A stretch of 64,000 nt of DNA from assembly GCF_041146795.1 (NCBI RefSeq), contig NC_135176.1, forward strand, positions 19,479,786 through 19,543,785. Reading direction: 5' to 3'. Within the stretch, counting starts at the first letter, position 1. Each line of letters begins with the position of its first letter. The position numbers and the translations under genes were made by a program. This DNA comes from Maylandia zebra. Lineage: Eukaryota > Chordata > Actinopteri > Cichliformes > Cichlidae. Shown here piece by piece: positions 1 through 16,987 of this stretch. Below the pieces are notes generated by a model. That model saw nothing but the letters and a program-made list of their open reading frames with translations, searched no databases and had not been told where the DNA came from.

Positions 1-8
1 ACATGCAG

Positions 9-4962
<4,954 letters not shown>

Positions 4963-5249
4963 TTGATGACCAAGATGGGACACATCTACAAAGCCCAGTG
5001 TTAAAGGAATAAGACTGTTTGTGGAGACATTTGTGTCTTTTCAGTCAAGTAAATTAGTCATGAAACTGCATTTGTGAGAGGAATATGTAAATGTAGAATC
5101 ATGCAAGATATTCAACATGCGAAGCAGTAAATATTTGTATGTTGCCCACATTGGTCTCATACTCCACTGTGAACCAGTATTTATGTGATTGCAGCTAGAG
5201 CCCTGCTGACACTGAGAATAGCAAATATCAAAATTGAAATTAACTGTTT

Positions 5250-5284
<35 letters not shown>

Positions 5285-5660
5285 GGAAATGCACAAAAAG
5301 AACTAAATTTTATTTAAATTCCATAAAAATTGTCAGTGGACAGATTAAGTAAAGACAATCCTTTTTTATAATTTACCTCGACTGTTTTTTGGGGGGATTT
5401 TTGTTTTGTTGTTGTTGTTTTTGTTTTGTGTACTGCAGCTGGTCTTTACTTATTGGCCAACAACATAAGCTAAATCTGGTTGTTTACCATTTAGGCTCTA
5501 GTTTCACTTTTACCAAGAAGCTGTGGAACACATGTCACTTTATGTCGCCTTATGTATTTGCTGCGGAAAAGTGTCAAACCGAATCTAACCCAACTGAGGA
5601 CATTAAAACTTCTACTGCTACTAAACTATAATTAAGAAAATAAAGAGATGCAAGTCAAAA
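4963..5660 (+). other. limk1: limk1 3' UTR (inferred)
   Basis: Sequence following the limk1 stop codon. It holds a pure T run at 5254-5280 flanked by short inverted sequence, then AT-rich DNA, and ends at a plausible AATAAA. No convincing coding sequence is present; the short frames here have no recognisable protein. Confidence 0.5.
5639..5644 (+). terminator. Candidate polyadenylation signal of limk1
   Basis: AATAAA about 680 bases after the limk1 stop codon. It is the first clear canonical hexamer on the + strand after the long T run. Use of the site is inferred. Confidence 0.45.
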
Positions 5661-5789
5661 ATTTTAACTACGATGTAGCAAAGATTTATTTACCAAACAT
5701 TACACAAAATTAAATATAAACTATTTAATATTTTAAAATGCTGACCTTATTAAAGACAAATTAGCCAGAATTATCAGCACGGTTCTTCT

Positions 5790-6125
5790 TAAAGGATTGC
5801 ACGCATTTTTGTTATGATGGACTGTTTACACTCACCTTTTAGGTACACCCTTTTGCCTTAGTTCTTCATGGCATAGAGTCTGGAAACATTTCTCAGATCC
5901 ACTCAACACACAGTTGCTGCAGATTTGTCGGCTGCATATCCATGATGTGGATCTCTCGTTCCACCGCATCTCAAAGGTGCTGTAATAGATTGGGATCTGG
6001 TGACTGTGGAGGCCACTTGAGTGCAAAGAAGTCATTGACATGTTCAAGAAACCAGTTTGAGATTATTTGAACTTTGGGACAAATGATCTCATTCTGCTGG
6101 AAGTTGTGCACTGCGGTCATAATTC
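5790..6125 (-). mobile_element. 3' fragment of a Tc1-like transposase (minus strand)
   Basis: Read on the minus strand, this stretch gives WPPQSPDPNLLQH, which corresponds to the SPDLNPIEH region of Tc1 transposases, followed by blocks around GGCATAGA that match the copy ending near 63950. It ends near GTACACC, like the outer edge of that family. It is truncated and carries frame breaks. Confidence 0.75.
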
Positions 6126-6139
6126 ATTATGAGTCTCCC

Positions 6140-6240
6140 CCATTTTTATTTTATTTATTTTTTAAGATATATTTCACAGTCACCTCAAGGAACTTTATAT
6201 TGTAGGTTAAAACATCACAACATAAAAACCCTAAAGGGAT
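6140..6240 (+). repeat. Short truncated interspersed repeat, same family as 15845-16055
   Basis: Shares TTTATTTAT, CAGTCACCTCAAGGA and CTTTATATTGTAGGT-type blocks with the repeat at 15845-16055. Only the first part of the consensus is present. Confidence 0.5.
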
Positions 6241-6319
6241 AGAAATGGTCAGCAGCTGTACTAAGGTAGGCTGAGGTATTTAAATGATGCTCAGTTGGGG
6301 CCCGAAGTATCCCCTGCAA

Positions 6320-6373
6320 CATGAATACATGCATCCTTGTATCACCATTGATACAAGGATGCATGTATTCATG
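6320..6373. repeat. Perfect inverted repeat, 25-base arms and 4-base loop
   Basis: Bases 6320-6344 are exactly reverse-complementary to 6349-6373, with the loop CCAT. The arms begin CATGAATACATGCATCC. Nothing recognisable lies around it. Confidence 0.95.
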
Positions 6374-6379
6374 CTTTCA

Positions 6380-7915
6380 TGTTGTTTGGGTCAAAGTATG
6401 ACCCCACCATACAAATGTTGCAGCAGAAATCGGGCACTGTTTTGTTTTGTTTTGTTGTTCAAATGCAGTGATCGTATGCATACTGTAGTCTGTTTCCTGT
6501 TCTTAGCTGTGGCCTTCCAATTAAAGGTTCAACATGGTGTGCATTCAGAGATGCTTTTCTACATACCATGGTTTTAACAAGTGGCTATTTGAGTTACCAT
6601 TGCCTTTCTATCTGCTTAAGCCAGTCTGCCCATTCTCTGACCTCTAGCATCAACAAGGCCTTTTCTCTCACAGATCTGCTGCTCACTGGATATTTTCTTT
6701 TCTTCCCTGACAATTCTTTGTAAACCCCAGACATAGGAAAATCCCATTTAAATGATCAGTTTCTGAAATACTCAGCTCATCCCATCTGTCAGTACCAACC
6801 ATGCCATGTTCAAAATCATTTGTTCCCTCTCTAATCTTAAATTGATTTGAAATTTAGCAGGACAACCTCCAAATTCTTCATATTAAATCTCTTAACAAAT
6901 TTGAATAAATTATAATATAATCCCATGACCTAGCTAATATAAACTCACCCCCTGTAGGCTTGAGTGGGGGCCCTCTCTTGACAAAAACATTACTGTAGCC
7001 AACAAGGTGTCAGTCTGTAAATCAACCAGCAATATTTGAAAAATAAAGCAGCTCAATGATGTTCAGAGTTGACATTAAGAAATTTAGTCCAGAAATATAT
7101 CGTGAAGACTTTTTAATCATTTGGAAGAAAAAGCTGAACAAACACTTAAAGATTAGCCTCACGTGTTAGCATATATTTAAATCCAATCGTTTTCCTGCTT
7201 GTTTATTGATTGATTTATTGTCTAAATGTGACTACTTTACTATATAACGACATGAATGTGTACACACTTACCAAAATATTTAACATACTTTTCTTATACA
7301 AAAAAAGCCGTTAGGCTAGCTTAGTTAAACTGGCTAATCTTGACTAAATGTACCTAAATACAATAATATTAAAACATAAAAATGGCAGCAACTTTCAGAC
7401 TCAAGCTTTCATGGTTGCCAAAAAAATTAAAAATGATTGCATAAATATAACTCAATAAGCACAGATAGCTAAGTAAGCTGAAGCGCTAACCTTGTTTACG
7501 TCTACAGTACTATACAGGTCTTTTTGGCTTCACAAAGATTAAACGAAGAGAATTTTATGGACTTTTAGTATTAAAACTGGGCTAGCCCACATGTGGTTGT
7601 GGACTTACTCCAGGGAGCATACTTACAAAACAACTACGGGTAGTAGAAAATCCACAACACTTACTGCTTTGATAGACTCCACTCTTCTTCATTGTAACAC
7701 ACTTTGAGCCACTCGATAGAAATGCTGGAAATTTTACTCACTACTTTTGTCAGATCTTTAATTATGGTATTATAATCTACTGCTAAGATAATGTTTCCTT
7801 CTTTTTTTTTTCTTTTTTAAGGTTTCTCCTATAAATAGGAAGTTATTTGTATCTTATGCCACCTCAAGCTTGGATTGCCAGTCTTAAATACTCCAAACAT
7901 ATTTTTTGTGTAAAA
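6380..7915. other. AT-rich intergenic DNA without recognised features
   Basis: Between the repeats downstream of limk1 and the second Tc1-like copy I see no exon-like open frame with splice sites, no RNA gene and no clear repeat family. Only short stop-rich frames occur. Confidence 0.5.
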
Positions 7916-7919
7916 TTAA

Positions 7920-8690
7920 CTCACTGTGGTCAGAGGTTTATAACAACTCATCATGTGCATAAATGTCATGGTAATTTTGAGCTTTTAGTGGTTTCTTTGA
8001 GCTTTCTATTTGCTATGTGGAAGGATTGTACATCATAGATTTTTAATGACTTAAATAAACAATGGGTCACAAATCAGAATTTAAACAGTATTTTCTATAA
8101 TCCACACAGGTTTAGTTATACATAGAGCCTCAGATTGACCAATACTCCAAACAATGAGGAAGTCCATGGATCTCAGTGAAGATCTATGACGCTGTACTGT
8201 AGATTTACAGAAGTTGGGAAGAATTAAGAGTACCTTCTAATTCTTCAACTTTACCTCAAATCAACAGCTGGATGAATGAATCTTTAAAATATTGAGAAGT
8301 TCCACCTGGACAATGATCCCAAACACACATCAAAACTGGTTTTGGAAAGTAGGCTTACATCCAGCTTCTGGGAGGGCCTTTCCAAAGTACCAACCTCAAT
8401 CCTATTGAAAATTTGTGAACGAAGTTTAAAATCTGTGTCTGTGACAGGAAACCAACTAATTTAAATGAACTTTACCAAAACTGATCAAATTTCCAGCCAG
8501 AATTGTGCTTGAAGCTTGTTTATAGCTACTAAAAGCATCTGGTTGAGGTGCAGCTTGCTAAGGGATATATAACCAAATATTACATTTGACTTCTGTATGT
8601 ATGCTTTTGACCCTCTGTGGATTAGAGAAAATGCAAAACACACTCAAACTTTTGCACGAAATTTGTGTTTTTTAAATATATTAAAGATTC
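7920..8690 (+). mobile_element. Internally deleted Tc1-like copy, relative of the limk1 intron element
   Basis: The left end (GGTCAGAGGTTTATAACAAC, CATAAATGTCATGGTAATTT) matches the reverse complement of the right end of the element at 3008-4455. The body shares blocks such as ACAGAAGTTGGGAAGA, ATTGAAAATTTGTGAAC and GGAAACCAAC with it, in the same order. Most of the transposase is missing. The right edge is uncertain. Confidence 0.7.
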
Positions 8691-8717
8691 ACAATCATTC
8701 CATTAACATTATTATAA

Positions 8718-8736
8718 TGATGATGATGATGATGAT
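8718..8736. repeat. (GAT)n microsatellite
   Basis: About six tandem GAT/ATG units just upstream of the septin first-exon candidate. Confidence 0.9.
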
Positions 8737-8923
8737 CGCTGAGCTGTATTAAGCTGTTCTGTAACCACAGAAAAGCGGTAACACTGAGTAGACATGGAGC
8801 AGGGTGCACCCGGAGCTGAGTAGTATAATTCAGGGACGCACACGCCCACAGAGCATCTGCAGCATTGTGCTGCAGCCATGCGCTGCTCTCCTCTGATCCA
8901 GGGACAGCTTGAATACCAGCAGC

Positions 8924-8969
8924 ATGGAGCACATGTCCTCTCCCGTCAGATTTCGCAGCAATAAAAAAG
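8924..8969 (+). CDS. sept4: Candidate first coding exon of the septin gene
   Basis: ATG at 8924 opens MEHMSSPVRFRSNKK and runs into a strong donor (G|GTAAGT at 8970). It ends in phase 1, whereas the next sure septin exon at 11031 starts in phase 0, so the two cannot be joined directly. Either a small exon lies between (candidate at 9410-9432), or this is a leader and translation starts at the in-frame ATG at 11064. No septin family motif is expected this far N-terminal, so the support is only position and donor quality. Confidence 0.45.
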
Positions 8970-11030
8970 GTAAGTCTATAATCCAGTTAATATACAAGTC
9001 TACAGAACAAGGCTCCTTCAGAAAGCAACTGGAATTGGCCTACACTGATACTTTCAGCAGATAAAATTTGCTCAGCCAATTTGAAGCTGCAGCCTGTGAC
9101 AATCCTGCAAGGATTTATATCTCTGTAGGTTATTGTATTCTTAAGCTAATGTTTTCTCATCTTATTTACTGTAATTTCATCAGTTTATCTGTTTGTATAA
9201 ACAATGGGGGGTTATGGGTCATTTAGTATTTTTCTGCTATTTTTTCCATTTCAGTTCTGCATTTTATTGCAGATTTACTTTTTAGACATCAGGGTGTGTA
9301 GTAACGTTAAATTGATTACGTTTTTAGCTTGTGCAGGATGGACGCAGCAAACCTGAATAAATAATTTTTTAATATATATTTTTTCCAATTTGCTCTCCTC
9401 AAAACAAAGCTTCAACTTTCTCGGGCAAGGAGGTAGGACAATTTTGTAGAGTAGCCTATAGAAGTAGTGTTTGTTTGAGCTTATGTGTGTGTTTAAGAGT
9501 TAAATCTCCAAACCCCAACCCTGTCAGAGCGCTAGAAGCTGGATTAAGCCTACTGCAAAGTTTTGTGGGTAATGAGAGCTGACAGGTAGAGGAATGCCAG
9601 ATAAACCCTGGTCAATCCAGCAGCACCGTGGCCGGCGCTTTTCTGCATTCCTTTAACCACTTTAAGAGCCCAGGGTGTTTATCTTGGATAAAGCAGGTGG
9701 AAATTCCCTATCCTAGCTCCTCATCATAGGGTACAGTCATTTTGTGTGGAAGCAGGTGTGGAGTGAAGTTTTGGAAAACTACAAAATCAGCACAAAAACA
9801 TACAATTCGGGTTATTTTTAACTAGCTATAGATTTCATGCTGAACGAACCTGAGAAACCGGCACTCACAGCCTTGTGGGTATATCCGGTTTGACCCTATT
9901 GTTTACGAACCTCCAGCTTCAAACGGTCTCTACATCCTGCCTGGACAGATGGACGACGGCATTTGTAACGGTATAATGAGATCACAGGTCACACCTAATC
10001 AGTGAAGGGTTTAGTCCAACACTGCAAGAAAAGATACGTCATTAGGCCATGTATTCAGAGAGCAACAAACAATCAGACTTTTTAGTTTCCTGGTTATTTT
10101 AATTTTAGTAGTGTTAAAGATATCTAAAGGGCGGGAGGAAAATTACAGTGGAACACCAAAAAATCATGGTTTTACTGTCATAGCATTATGATTCATTTAC
10201 TGCATGACCGGAATACAGATCACCCCCTCATGGCCTCCTTCAATTACCATTTTAATAAATTCCAGCTTCTATTCTTTGTTAAGTTATTTATATCTCCTTG
10301 TCAAAGCCTTGTGACACAGAGCTCCTGGGACAGGTGGCTACCCTGGAAATTTAAGTTATTAAGTTAATTCCTCTGAGGACAAAGACAATCTTATTGGTCT
10401 GTTGTGAGAAACCTTCTGTCTTCTCACAACAGGCAGTCTGGAGTGTGTAATGTTATGAGATTAACAGGAAGCCTAGTTAGTGCTTATCTTAGGGGAAAAA
10501 CACCTCCAGTTACTGCTGTTAAAGCCAAAATATCAGCATTACCATTGATTCGCTGAGGTCAGACAGACAGAGGTACAACCATGACCAATGATTGATACAC
10601 GAATGATGAGTATTTTAATCATGATGCGACTTTTCTTCAGGTTTTAGGATTCGATGTTTCTCCAGCTTACCCATCTTTTTGTTTGACTGCAAACACGAGG
10701 CTTAGACAACAATCTTGAGTGAGTGTGGTGATAATCCGTCTATGTTGTGGACACATACATAGGCTGTGGACACATACACAAAGCCACAATGAGAAAAAGA
10801 GGCAGATAAGTGAGCTGTTTTCCCCTATCAGATGACCAAAATCAGCCTCAGCCCAACATCACTGCGGTACCTTCAGGAGAGCACGGTTATCAGCCACATA
10901 TATCCACACACTCATAATTAGAGAGGGGCTTTCACAAGAGTCCTGTCAGCTGAGGTATATTCGTCTGCTGTGCCTAATTTAAAAAAAATAATATCAGACA
11001 GAGGAAAAATCATGCTGCTCTCTGTTTTAG
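8970..11030 (+). other. Presumed first intron of the septin gene
   Basis: Two kilobases from the donor at 8970 to the acceptor at 11029-11030. I see no transposon with ends and no coding exon other than the doubtful micro-exon at 9410-9432. Confidence 0.5.
9410..9432 (+). CDS. sept4: Possible 23-base micro-exon of the septin gene
   Basis: A CAAAG acceptor at 9405-9409 and a GTAGGA donor at 9433 bracket 23 bases that would read ASTFSGKE and would bridge the phase gap between 8969 and 11031. This is a phase-driven guess: the acceptor lacks a strong pyrimidine tract next to it, and other small exons in the 2-kb intron cannot be excluded. Confidence 0.25.
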
Positions 11031-14000
11031 TTGTCCAGTCTGTCCATAAGGGACCAGGAGGACATGCAGTATCCTTATGCCATGAGGGATTTGCCTCTCA
11101 TGTCTCACTCTGGTGAACAGCACCAGAGACCAGGCCACTATGGAGCAGAAGGCATTGGGAGCCCCATCAACGGGAGACACCTCAGCCTTCCTGGGACTCC
11201 CTCTCTGGTCCGCACCATCCCCTTCCACCCCAGGGGCTCTCCAGCAGTCCCTCCCAGGCATAATCACATGGGACTAGATCCAGAATTTCAGCAGCTACCG
11301 CTGAGGAGGCAGATTGTTTCTCAGGTGTCTTTGGACTCGCCGCTCAGCCCTTCCATGCGCCCACGTAGCCCCTGGGGACGCTTTGACCCCTACGACTCTC
11401 CTGAGGTATGTTTTTACTATTTTATATAATGTCTGGCTGTTTATGTCTCTAAATGTTTGTTGCCTGAACCTCTGTGTTACTTTACTTCGTAGTACATCTT
11501 TAAAACCTTACACCCACTTTCAGTACCCGTTCAACAGTTTCCAACTCCTTCATGCAGCTTTCAAAGAAACACAGTTTACGACATCAACTTTCACACAGGG
11601 GAAAAAAAAGCGGCAAGCGAGTTTGGTTATCACATCTGTCTGGCCCTTAAAGAGCATATTAAGCTCTAAAGCTAAGACGCGTCTATGGTTTCCTTTCTTG
11701 TCTGCTCACCGTTGGTGCACCGAAGCTTCTGGGGCAAAGGCAAAGTGAAATGAGGTTTCGTGATCCTTTGCAGTCCAGCTTGTGGCCCAATAGGGATCAG
11801 CCTGTGACGCGAGAGTCATGGCTGTTATTGTGACACAATATATGTTTATTTATTCAAGATAATAAGTGCTACAGTATCCATGAGGAGAACGACAGGGCTA
11901 CTGATAACCAGTTTGGACATTTCAGGCCCATATCTGACTGCTTTATTAACTAAGGAGCACTGAAGCTCGAGGATGTAGAGAGAATTTCTAATTGAAGCAG
12001 TAAATATCCCCATATGTGTATGTTATCTTTGTATTTTCCTTCTTTAGGATCAGGACAAGGAGTACGTAGGTTTTGCCACATTACCAAACCAGGTCCACAG
12101 AAAAACTGTGAAGAAAGGCTTCACATTCACACTCATAGTCGCAGGTGAGTCTGATTTCTCTCCTGAGGAGGAAGGGTTTTACAAAAGGCACAACAAGTCA
12201 AAAATATCAAATATCAAAAAACTTAAGTGATGATAAACGAGTAAAACAAAGTTAAAAAAATATCTTCTTAAGTGGAGATAACGGACATCACTGCTCTGCC
12301 AGCGATCATTAAAACACGCCACTGATTAGTGGGAGCGTGGCGTCCATAAATCCTTGTAACTTTATCTGTTGACACAAATTCTTCCGAGGAAGACAGATGA
12401 TTTATTACCTTACTCAAACGTCTCTGTAGGGGAGTCCGGTCTCGGTAAATCCACACTAATCAACAGTTTGTTCCTCACGGATCTTTACAAGGACAGAAAA
12501 GTTCTCAATGCTGAAGGTAAGTATTAGTTTTTCACTTTCTGTATTGGGGGGGTAGACACACAATCTGATGTCACGTGTGTGATCTCATGCGTCTTTGAAC
12601 AAACTGCGTGCGCTTACAGAGCGGATCAGTCGAACAGTCGCCATCATCAAACACACCGTTGGCATTGAGGAGAAAGGAGTCAAACTGAGGCTCACCATCA
12701 TAGACACGCCAGGGTTCGGAGATGCCGTCAACAACACAGAAAGGTGAGGTCACGAACTCCTCCTCGCAGTCAAACCAGCTTAACTCGAGCAAGACTTTGG
12801 TATTTTGGTGGCATTTGAATTGAACTCGTGAAGCACATACGTAGCCCTTGATTTCATCGCTGACATTGAGTGTCAGTGTGCCTCCAGGTTTCACTCATTC
12901 ATTTTCTGTTTCTGCATCAGCTGGAGGCACATAGACGACTACATCGACCAGCAGTTTGAACAGTACTTCAGAGACGAGAGCGGGCTGAACAGAAGAAACA
13001 TTCAGGACAACAGAGTCCACTGCTGCCTCTACTTCATCTCACCGTTCGGACATGGGTACACTGATGAAACGGCGATAACACTGTTCCAACAGCATCAGCT
13101 AAACTTTTTCTTATTTTTGCACATTTCTGTATGTGACTATTTTCTCTTATCAGCCTTCGACCTCTGGATGTGGACTGTATGAGGGCGCTTCATGAAAAAG
13201 TCAACATAATTCCTGTGTTGGCCAAAGCTGACAGCCTGACACCAGCAGAGGTCTGCAGAAAGAAGATGAAGGTAACAGCTCAGTTATACCAATATGTACA
13301 CATGGCTGCTTCACTGGGTGTTGTTCAACTCTCTGTTAACACAAATATCTAATCAGCCAATCACACAGGAGCAGCTCAATGCATTTAGGCATATAGATAT
13401 GGCCAAGAGGACCTGCTGAAGTTCAAAGTGAGCATCAAAATGGGAACGAAAGATTATTTAGGAGACTTTGAATGTGACATAGTTTTGGGGGGCCAGAAGG
13501 GCTGGTCTGAGTACTTAAGAAACTGCTGATCTAAATGGGATTTTCCCACAGAACCATCTCTAGGGTTTACAGAGAATGGTCTGAGAAAGAGAAAATATCC
13601 AGCCCGCAGCTGTTCTCTGGGTGAAAAATCTTTGTTGATGTCAGAGGATAATGGTCAGACTGTTTGGAGCTAACATGAAGGCAACATTAACCCACATAGC
13701 CGTTCATTACAGTGAAGGTATTCAGAAGAGCATCTCTGAACACACATGTGGAACTTTGAAGCACAATGTCAGGTTATCACACCAGGTGGCACTGCAGTCA
13801 GCTGCGAACAGGAAACTGAAGCTACAATTTGCACAGGGTCCTGAAACCAGACACAAAAAAACTGGAAAAGCATTACCTGGTCTGATCGGATTGAAGCAGT
13901 CTTGATTTCTGCAGTTAGGGTCAGAGTTTGGTGTACGCATGGATCCGTCCTGCCTTGTATCACAACACAGCAGGAATTGCAGTGCACCAAGTTGGAATTA

Positions 14001-15246
14001 TTCATGACTCCTTTAATTTCAAACTATGCAAAGCTATCCAGCAGGGCCGATTTGACCCTCTGGCAACCCAGTTCTGTTCTGTAATTGATCTCCAATCTCT
14101 GTTATATAGTTTATCTATTTCTGTTACACATCTTCTCCTAATGTGTGTTCATGTGCTCCAGATCAGGGAGGAGATCAAGCAGTTTGGGATAAACATCTAC
14201 CAGTTTCCTGAATGTGATTCAGATGAGGACGAAGACTTCAAGACACAGGAACAGATACTTAAGGTTCCTCATTTTATTCACGTTGTCATGGTTGAAATGT
14301 GTTGTCTGGTCTATTTTAAGGCTGACGGTTTATTTTGGTTTGGGCTTTTTTCTTTGTCGTCGTTGTTGTTGTTGTTTTCTTGCAGAACAGCATCCCATTT
14401 GCTGTGATTGGGAGTAACGTACAGGTGGAGAGTAAAGGTCGAAAGTTCAGGGGTCGCGTCTATCCCTGGGGCGTGGTAGAAGGTATTACCCCAAGCCTTT
14501 TAATTTTAATTTTACTTTAGTTTTTTTTTTTTTTTTTATGTTTTTTGGTTTACTTTTACTCAATCATTACCCCTTAGAGTACATTTTGTGTCAGTTGCGC
14601 ACCTGGCTGTTGTTCCATTTGATAACAAAGAATCCAGTATGATGCGGTAACAATGTTGCTGTTGCATGGTCAGTGGAGAACCCGGCTCACTCCGACTTCC
14701 TGCTGCTGAGGAACATGCTGGTGAGGACGCACATGCAGGATCTGAAGGACGTGACGCGGGAAATTCACTATGAGAACTACAGAGCTCAGTGCATCCAGAA
14801 CATGACACGCATGGTGGTGCTGGAGAGGAAACGCAGGTGGGTGGAGGCAGGATGCACAACACCACAAACCAATATTAAAAAAAACTTGAAAAAAACCCTG
14901 TTAAGCACAGTGAGGTCAGATATTTTTGTAATATCTTTGTGTGTGTGGGTTTGGTCTTAGTTTGCGTGAGAAATATCGGGACGGTAGTGAGGCAGACTTT
15001 CCTCTGCCTCTGGCCGTCGCTGACACTGAGAAGGAAAGACTGATCTATGAAAAGGATGAAGAGGTGTGTTTCTCTTCATTCATTCATTCATTCATTCATT
15101 CATTCATTCATTCATTCATCAACTTAGCTTATGAGTAATCAGACCTGTATTTACTCTCTTATTTTGTTTTTAAGCTGAGAAAGATGCAGGAGGTGCTGGA
15201 GCGGATTCAGGAGCAGATGCAGCACAGTCATAGAAGTGGCTGCTGA
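11031..15246 (+). CDS. sept4: Septin, SEPT4-type GTPase
   Basis: Septins are GTP-binding proteins that assemble into filaments at membranes and the cell cortex. Exons: 11031-11405, 12048-12144, 12430-12516, 12620-12743, 12921-13055, 13154-13271, 14162-14263, 14386-14482, 14674-14836, 14961-15063 and 15175-15246, 490 codons plus stop, in frame throughout. The GTPase domain shows GESGLGKST (G1), [11 protein letters not shown] (G3) and AKAD (G4). The septin unique element follows ([43 protein letters not shown]), then a C-terminal coiled coil ([17 protein letters not shown]). The N-terminal [20 protein letters not shown] matches SEPT4 rather than SEPT5, as do LAKADSLTP and [11 protein letters not shown]. 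The 14263 donor (GTTCCT) is weak but needed for the frame. The first in-frame ATG of this block is at 11064; an upstream start is discussed separately. A Tc1-like fragment sits in the intron 13272-14161. Confidence 0.93.
13350..14010 (+). mobile_element. Tc1-like transposon fragment in a septin intron
   Basis: Shares many blocks in order with 63285-63955: ATCTAATCAGCCA near the left edge, GAGAAAGAGAAAATATCCAG, the GGTGAAAA block, a GGTCTGATCGGATTGAAG stretch and ATGGATCCGTCCTGCC. The transposase frame is broken. It is inserted in sense orientation between the exons ending at 13271 and starting at 14162. Confidence 0.75.
15075..15119. repeat. (TTCA)n microsatellite
   Basis: About eleven tandem TTCA units twelve bases inside the intron that follows the septin exon ending at 15063, where length changes could affect splicing slightly. 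Confidence 0.97.
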
Positions 15247-15844
15247 TTCTCACCGTACATCCCTGAAACAGGAGCCAGACGAGGAGCACCCAGAGTCACA
15301 GAGGAGGCCTTGGCAATTGGCAAGCTTGAAACTGAGCCTATTTCTAATTGTTCTTACTTAGGATAACTTGCAGTGAGAATCATAGTTGGAATCACGACTT
15401 TCCAAAGATACTAGAAAAGATTTCCCTGTTTTTTCCAGATCTAACTCCCGATCTAACCTCCTAATCCTAAACGCCTTTAGAAAAGAAAAATCATGAACTT
15501 TATCCTAAAACATTCTATAACTATTAAGGATACTGCAAGGACATGCAAGTCAAAAGCTCAGTATTGCTGTTTGGGAGCATCTCAGCAGGATAACTGATTT
15601 GGACTTTGGAATGAGTCACCCATTCGAAAAACCAGAGTGCTCCAACTGTTTTAGTCACATGCTAGCTAAAAAAGGAACACAAGTCAGTGTTTTAAATAGA
15701 GTTTATAGACCAACACTATGGCATATGTAAATATAAGATGTGATCCAATGCAAGCAGTCACCCAACTCCTGGATGTGTGGAAGAATTGCTCTCCATTCCT
15801 GGATGAGCAGCCTGCAGCTGTACAATGATAATGATGATTGCTGC

Positions 15845-16055
15845 TGTTCAAGTTTATTTATATAGCACCAAATCTCAATAGCAGTCGCCTCAAGATGCTT
15901 TTTATTATAAGGTAAAGACCTTACAGTAATACAGAGAAAACTCCAACAATCAGAAAACCCCCTATTAGCAAACTTTTGGCGACAGTGGGAAGGAAAACCC
16001 CTCTTTTAACTGGTGGATCCAGGCTCAGGGAGGGGCTGGTTTGACTGGTTGGGGC
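15845..16055 (+). repeat. Interspersed repeat common in teleost genomes
   Basis: Recognised from the blocks TTTATATAGCACCAAATCTC, AGTCGCCTCAAGATGC, TTTGGCGACAGTGGGAAGG and AGGCTCAGGGAGGGGC, which recur widely in percomorph fish sequence. A second truncated copy is at 6140-6240. I cannot give its family name with certainty. The following 240 bases may belong to an associated element but are not recognised. Confidence 0.7.
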
Positions 16056-16410
16056 GTGTTCATCATGCAAAAGACACACTGATGAACACGCTGACCCAGA
16101 ATGTCCCAGACATGTTTGATAGGAGACATATTGGTGCTAAATGATAAGGACGTGTGTGAAAATGATCCTGATCCAGAAAGACCAGCTCTGCCCTGACATT
16201 GTCCTCCTGAACAGCAGGAGGCACCGCTGCCTCTAGTACAGCTTGGAGCACCTCGTCTTCAGACATCTGTTGCAAAGCAAAGAGTGAAAACATATTTCAC
16301 CACATAACACTTGCATTTCTTTTTTATGACTGGTAGATTTGTTTCTTTATCATGTGAACATGATCCCTTTATCAGCAACCTCGTTAATGGACCAAAGCTG
16401 CCACAAACAA

Positions 16411-16416
16411 AATAAA
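16411..16416 (+). terminator. Candidate polyadenylation signal of the septin gene
   Basis: AATAAA on the + strand, 1.17 kb after the septin stop and about 570 bases before the likely mnt 3' end on the other strand. The two genes converge here. Confidence 0.3.
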
Positions 16417-16750
16417 TACATCATTCATTTGGTAAAGAAGTTATTCAAAACAAATATGTTGATATTTATTTTACTTTTCTTCCGTATTTAAATTTGTAAT
16501 GAGCCCTCACACTTCTAAATTACTGAAAGCAAAAAGGTTCAACCCCTGCGTCTAACACACGATCCCTCTGACATGTGCAGTAGGTGAAAAGTTGCTCCAC
16601 TTCGATCGACAACCTTTCTAATTTGCATAATGATGCAGAAACACATTACCAAAAAAAAAGTATTTTTTTATTTTATTTTATGGTGTTTTTATTTAACAAG
16701 TTATTTGTTCATTTAATTTTGATCATGGTAGTTTTAGGCCTCCATATCAT

Positions 16751-16769
16751 ACTGCCATCTAGTGTTCAC
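16751..16769 (-). promoter_or_regulatory. CTCF-like motif between convergent septin and mnt
   Basis: The minus strand reads GAACACTAGATGGCAGTAT, which fits the CTCF core (CCA-SY-AG-RK-GGC-ASY) at all but the first base. Binding is inferred only. Confidence 0.4.
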
Positions 16770-16981
16770 TGTAGCAAAGTAAGTTTTTTTTAATGTTTCA
16801 ACTTAAACAGTTTTTCATGCTTTTATTTCTTGTGAGTTGACTTGTTTTGTAATTTTTAATATCCAATTTTGCTGTTTTGTAAAAAAAAAAAACAAGTAAA
16901 AAAAACTGTCTTAAGCCCGTTTAAATTTTTCTTCTGAAAACCACTCACGCAGAAGCAAAATGTGTTGTAAATGTAATAAGA

Positions 16982-16987
16982 TTTATT
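16982..16987 (-). terminator. Candidate polyadenylation signal of mnt
   Basis: TTTATT on the + strand, i.e. AATAAA on the minus strand, 3.1 kb beyond the mnt stop. A long 3' UTR is expected for MNT, but nearer hexamers may also be used. Confidence 0.4.

Larger units (their letters stand above)
15247..16420 (+). other. sept4: Septin 3' UTR and downstream DNA
   Basis: No coding sequence follows the stop at 15246. The region contains the interspersed repeat at 15845-16055. A candidate AATAAA is at 16411-16416, so the 3' UTR may include the repeat. Confidence 0.4.

Noticed and set aside
11031..15246. Possible SEPT5 rather than SEPT4
   Set aside because: The N-terminal PLSPS-RPRSPWG-DPYD motif and the C-terminal MTRMVV region are SEPT4-like.
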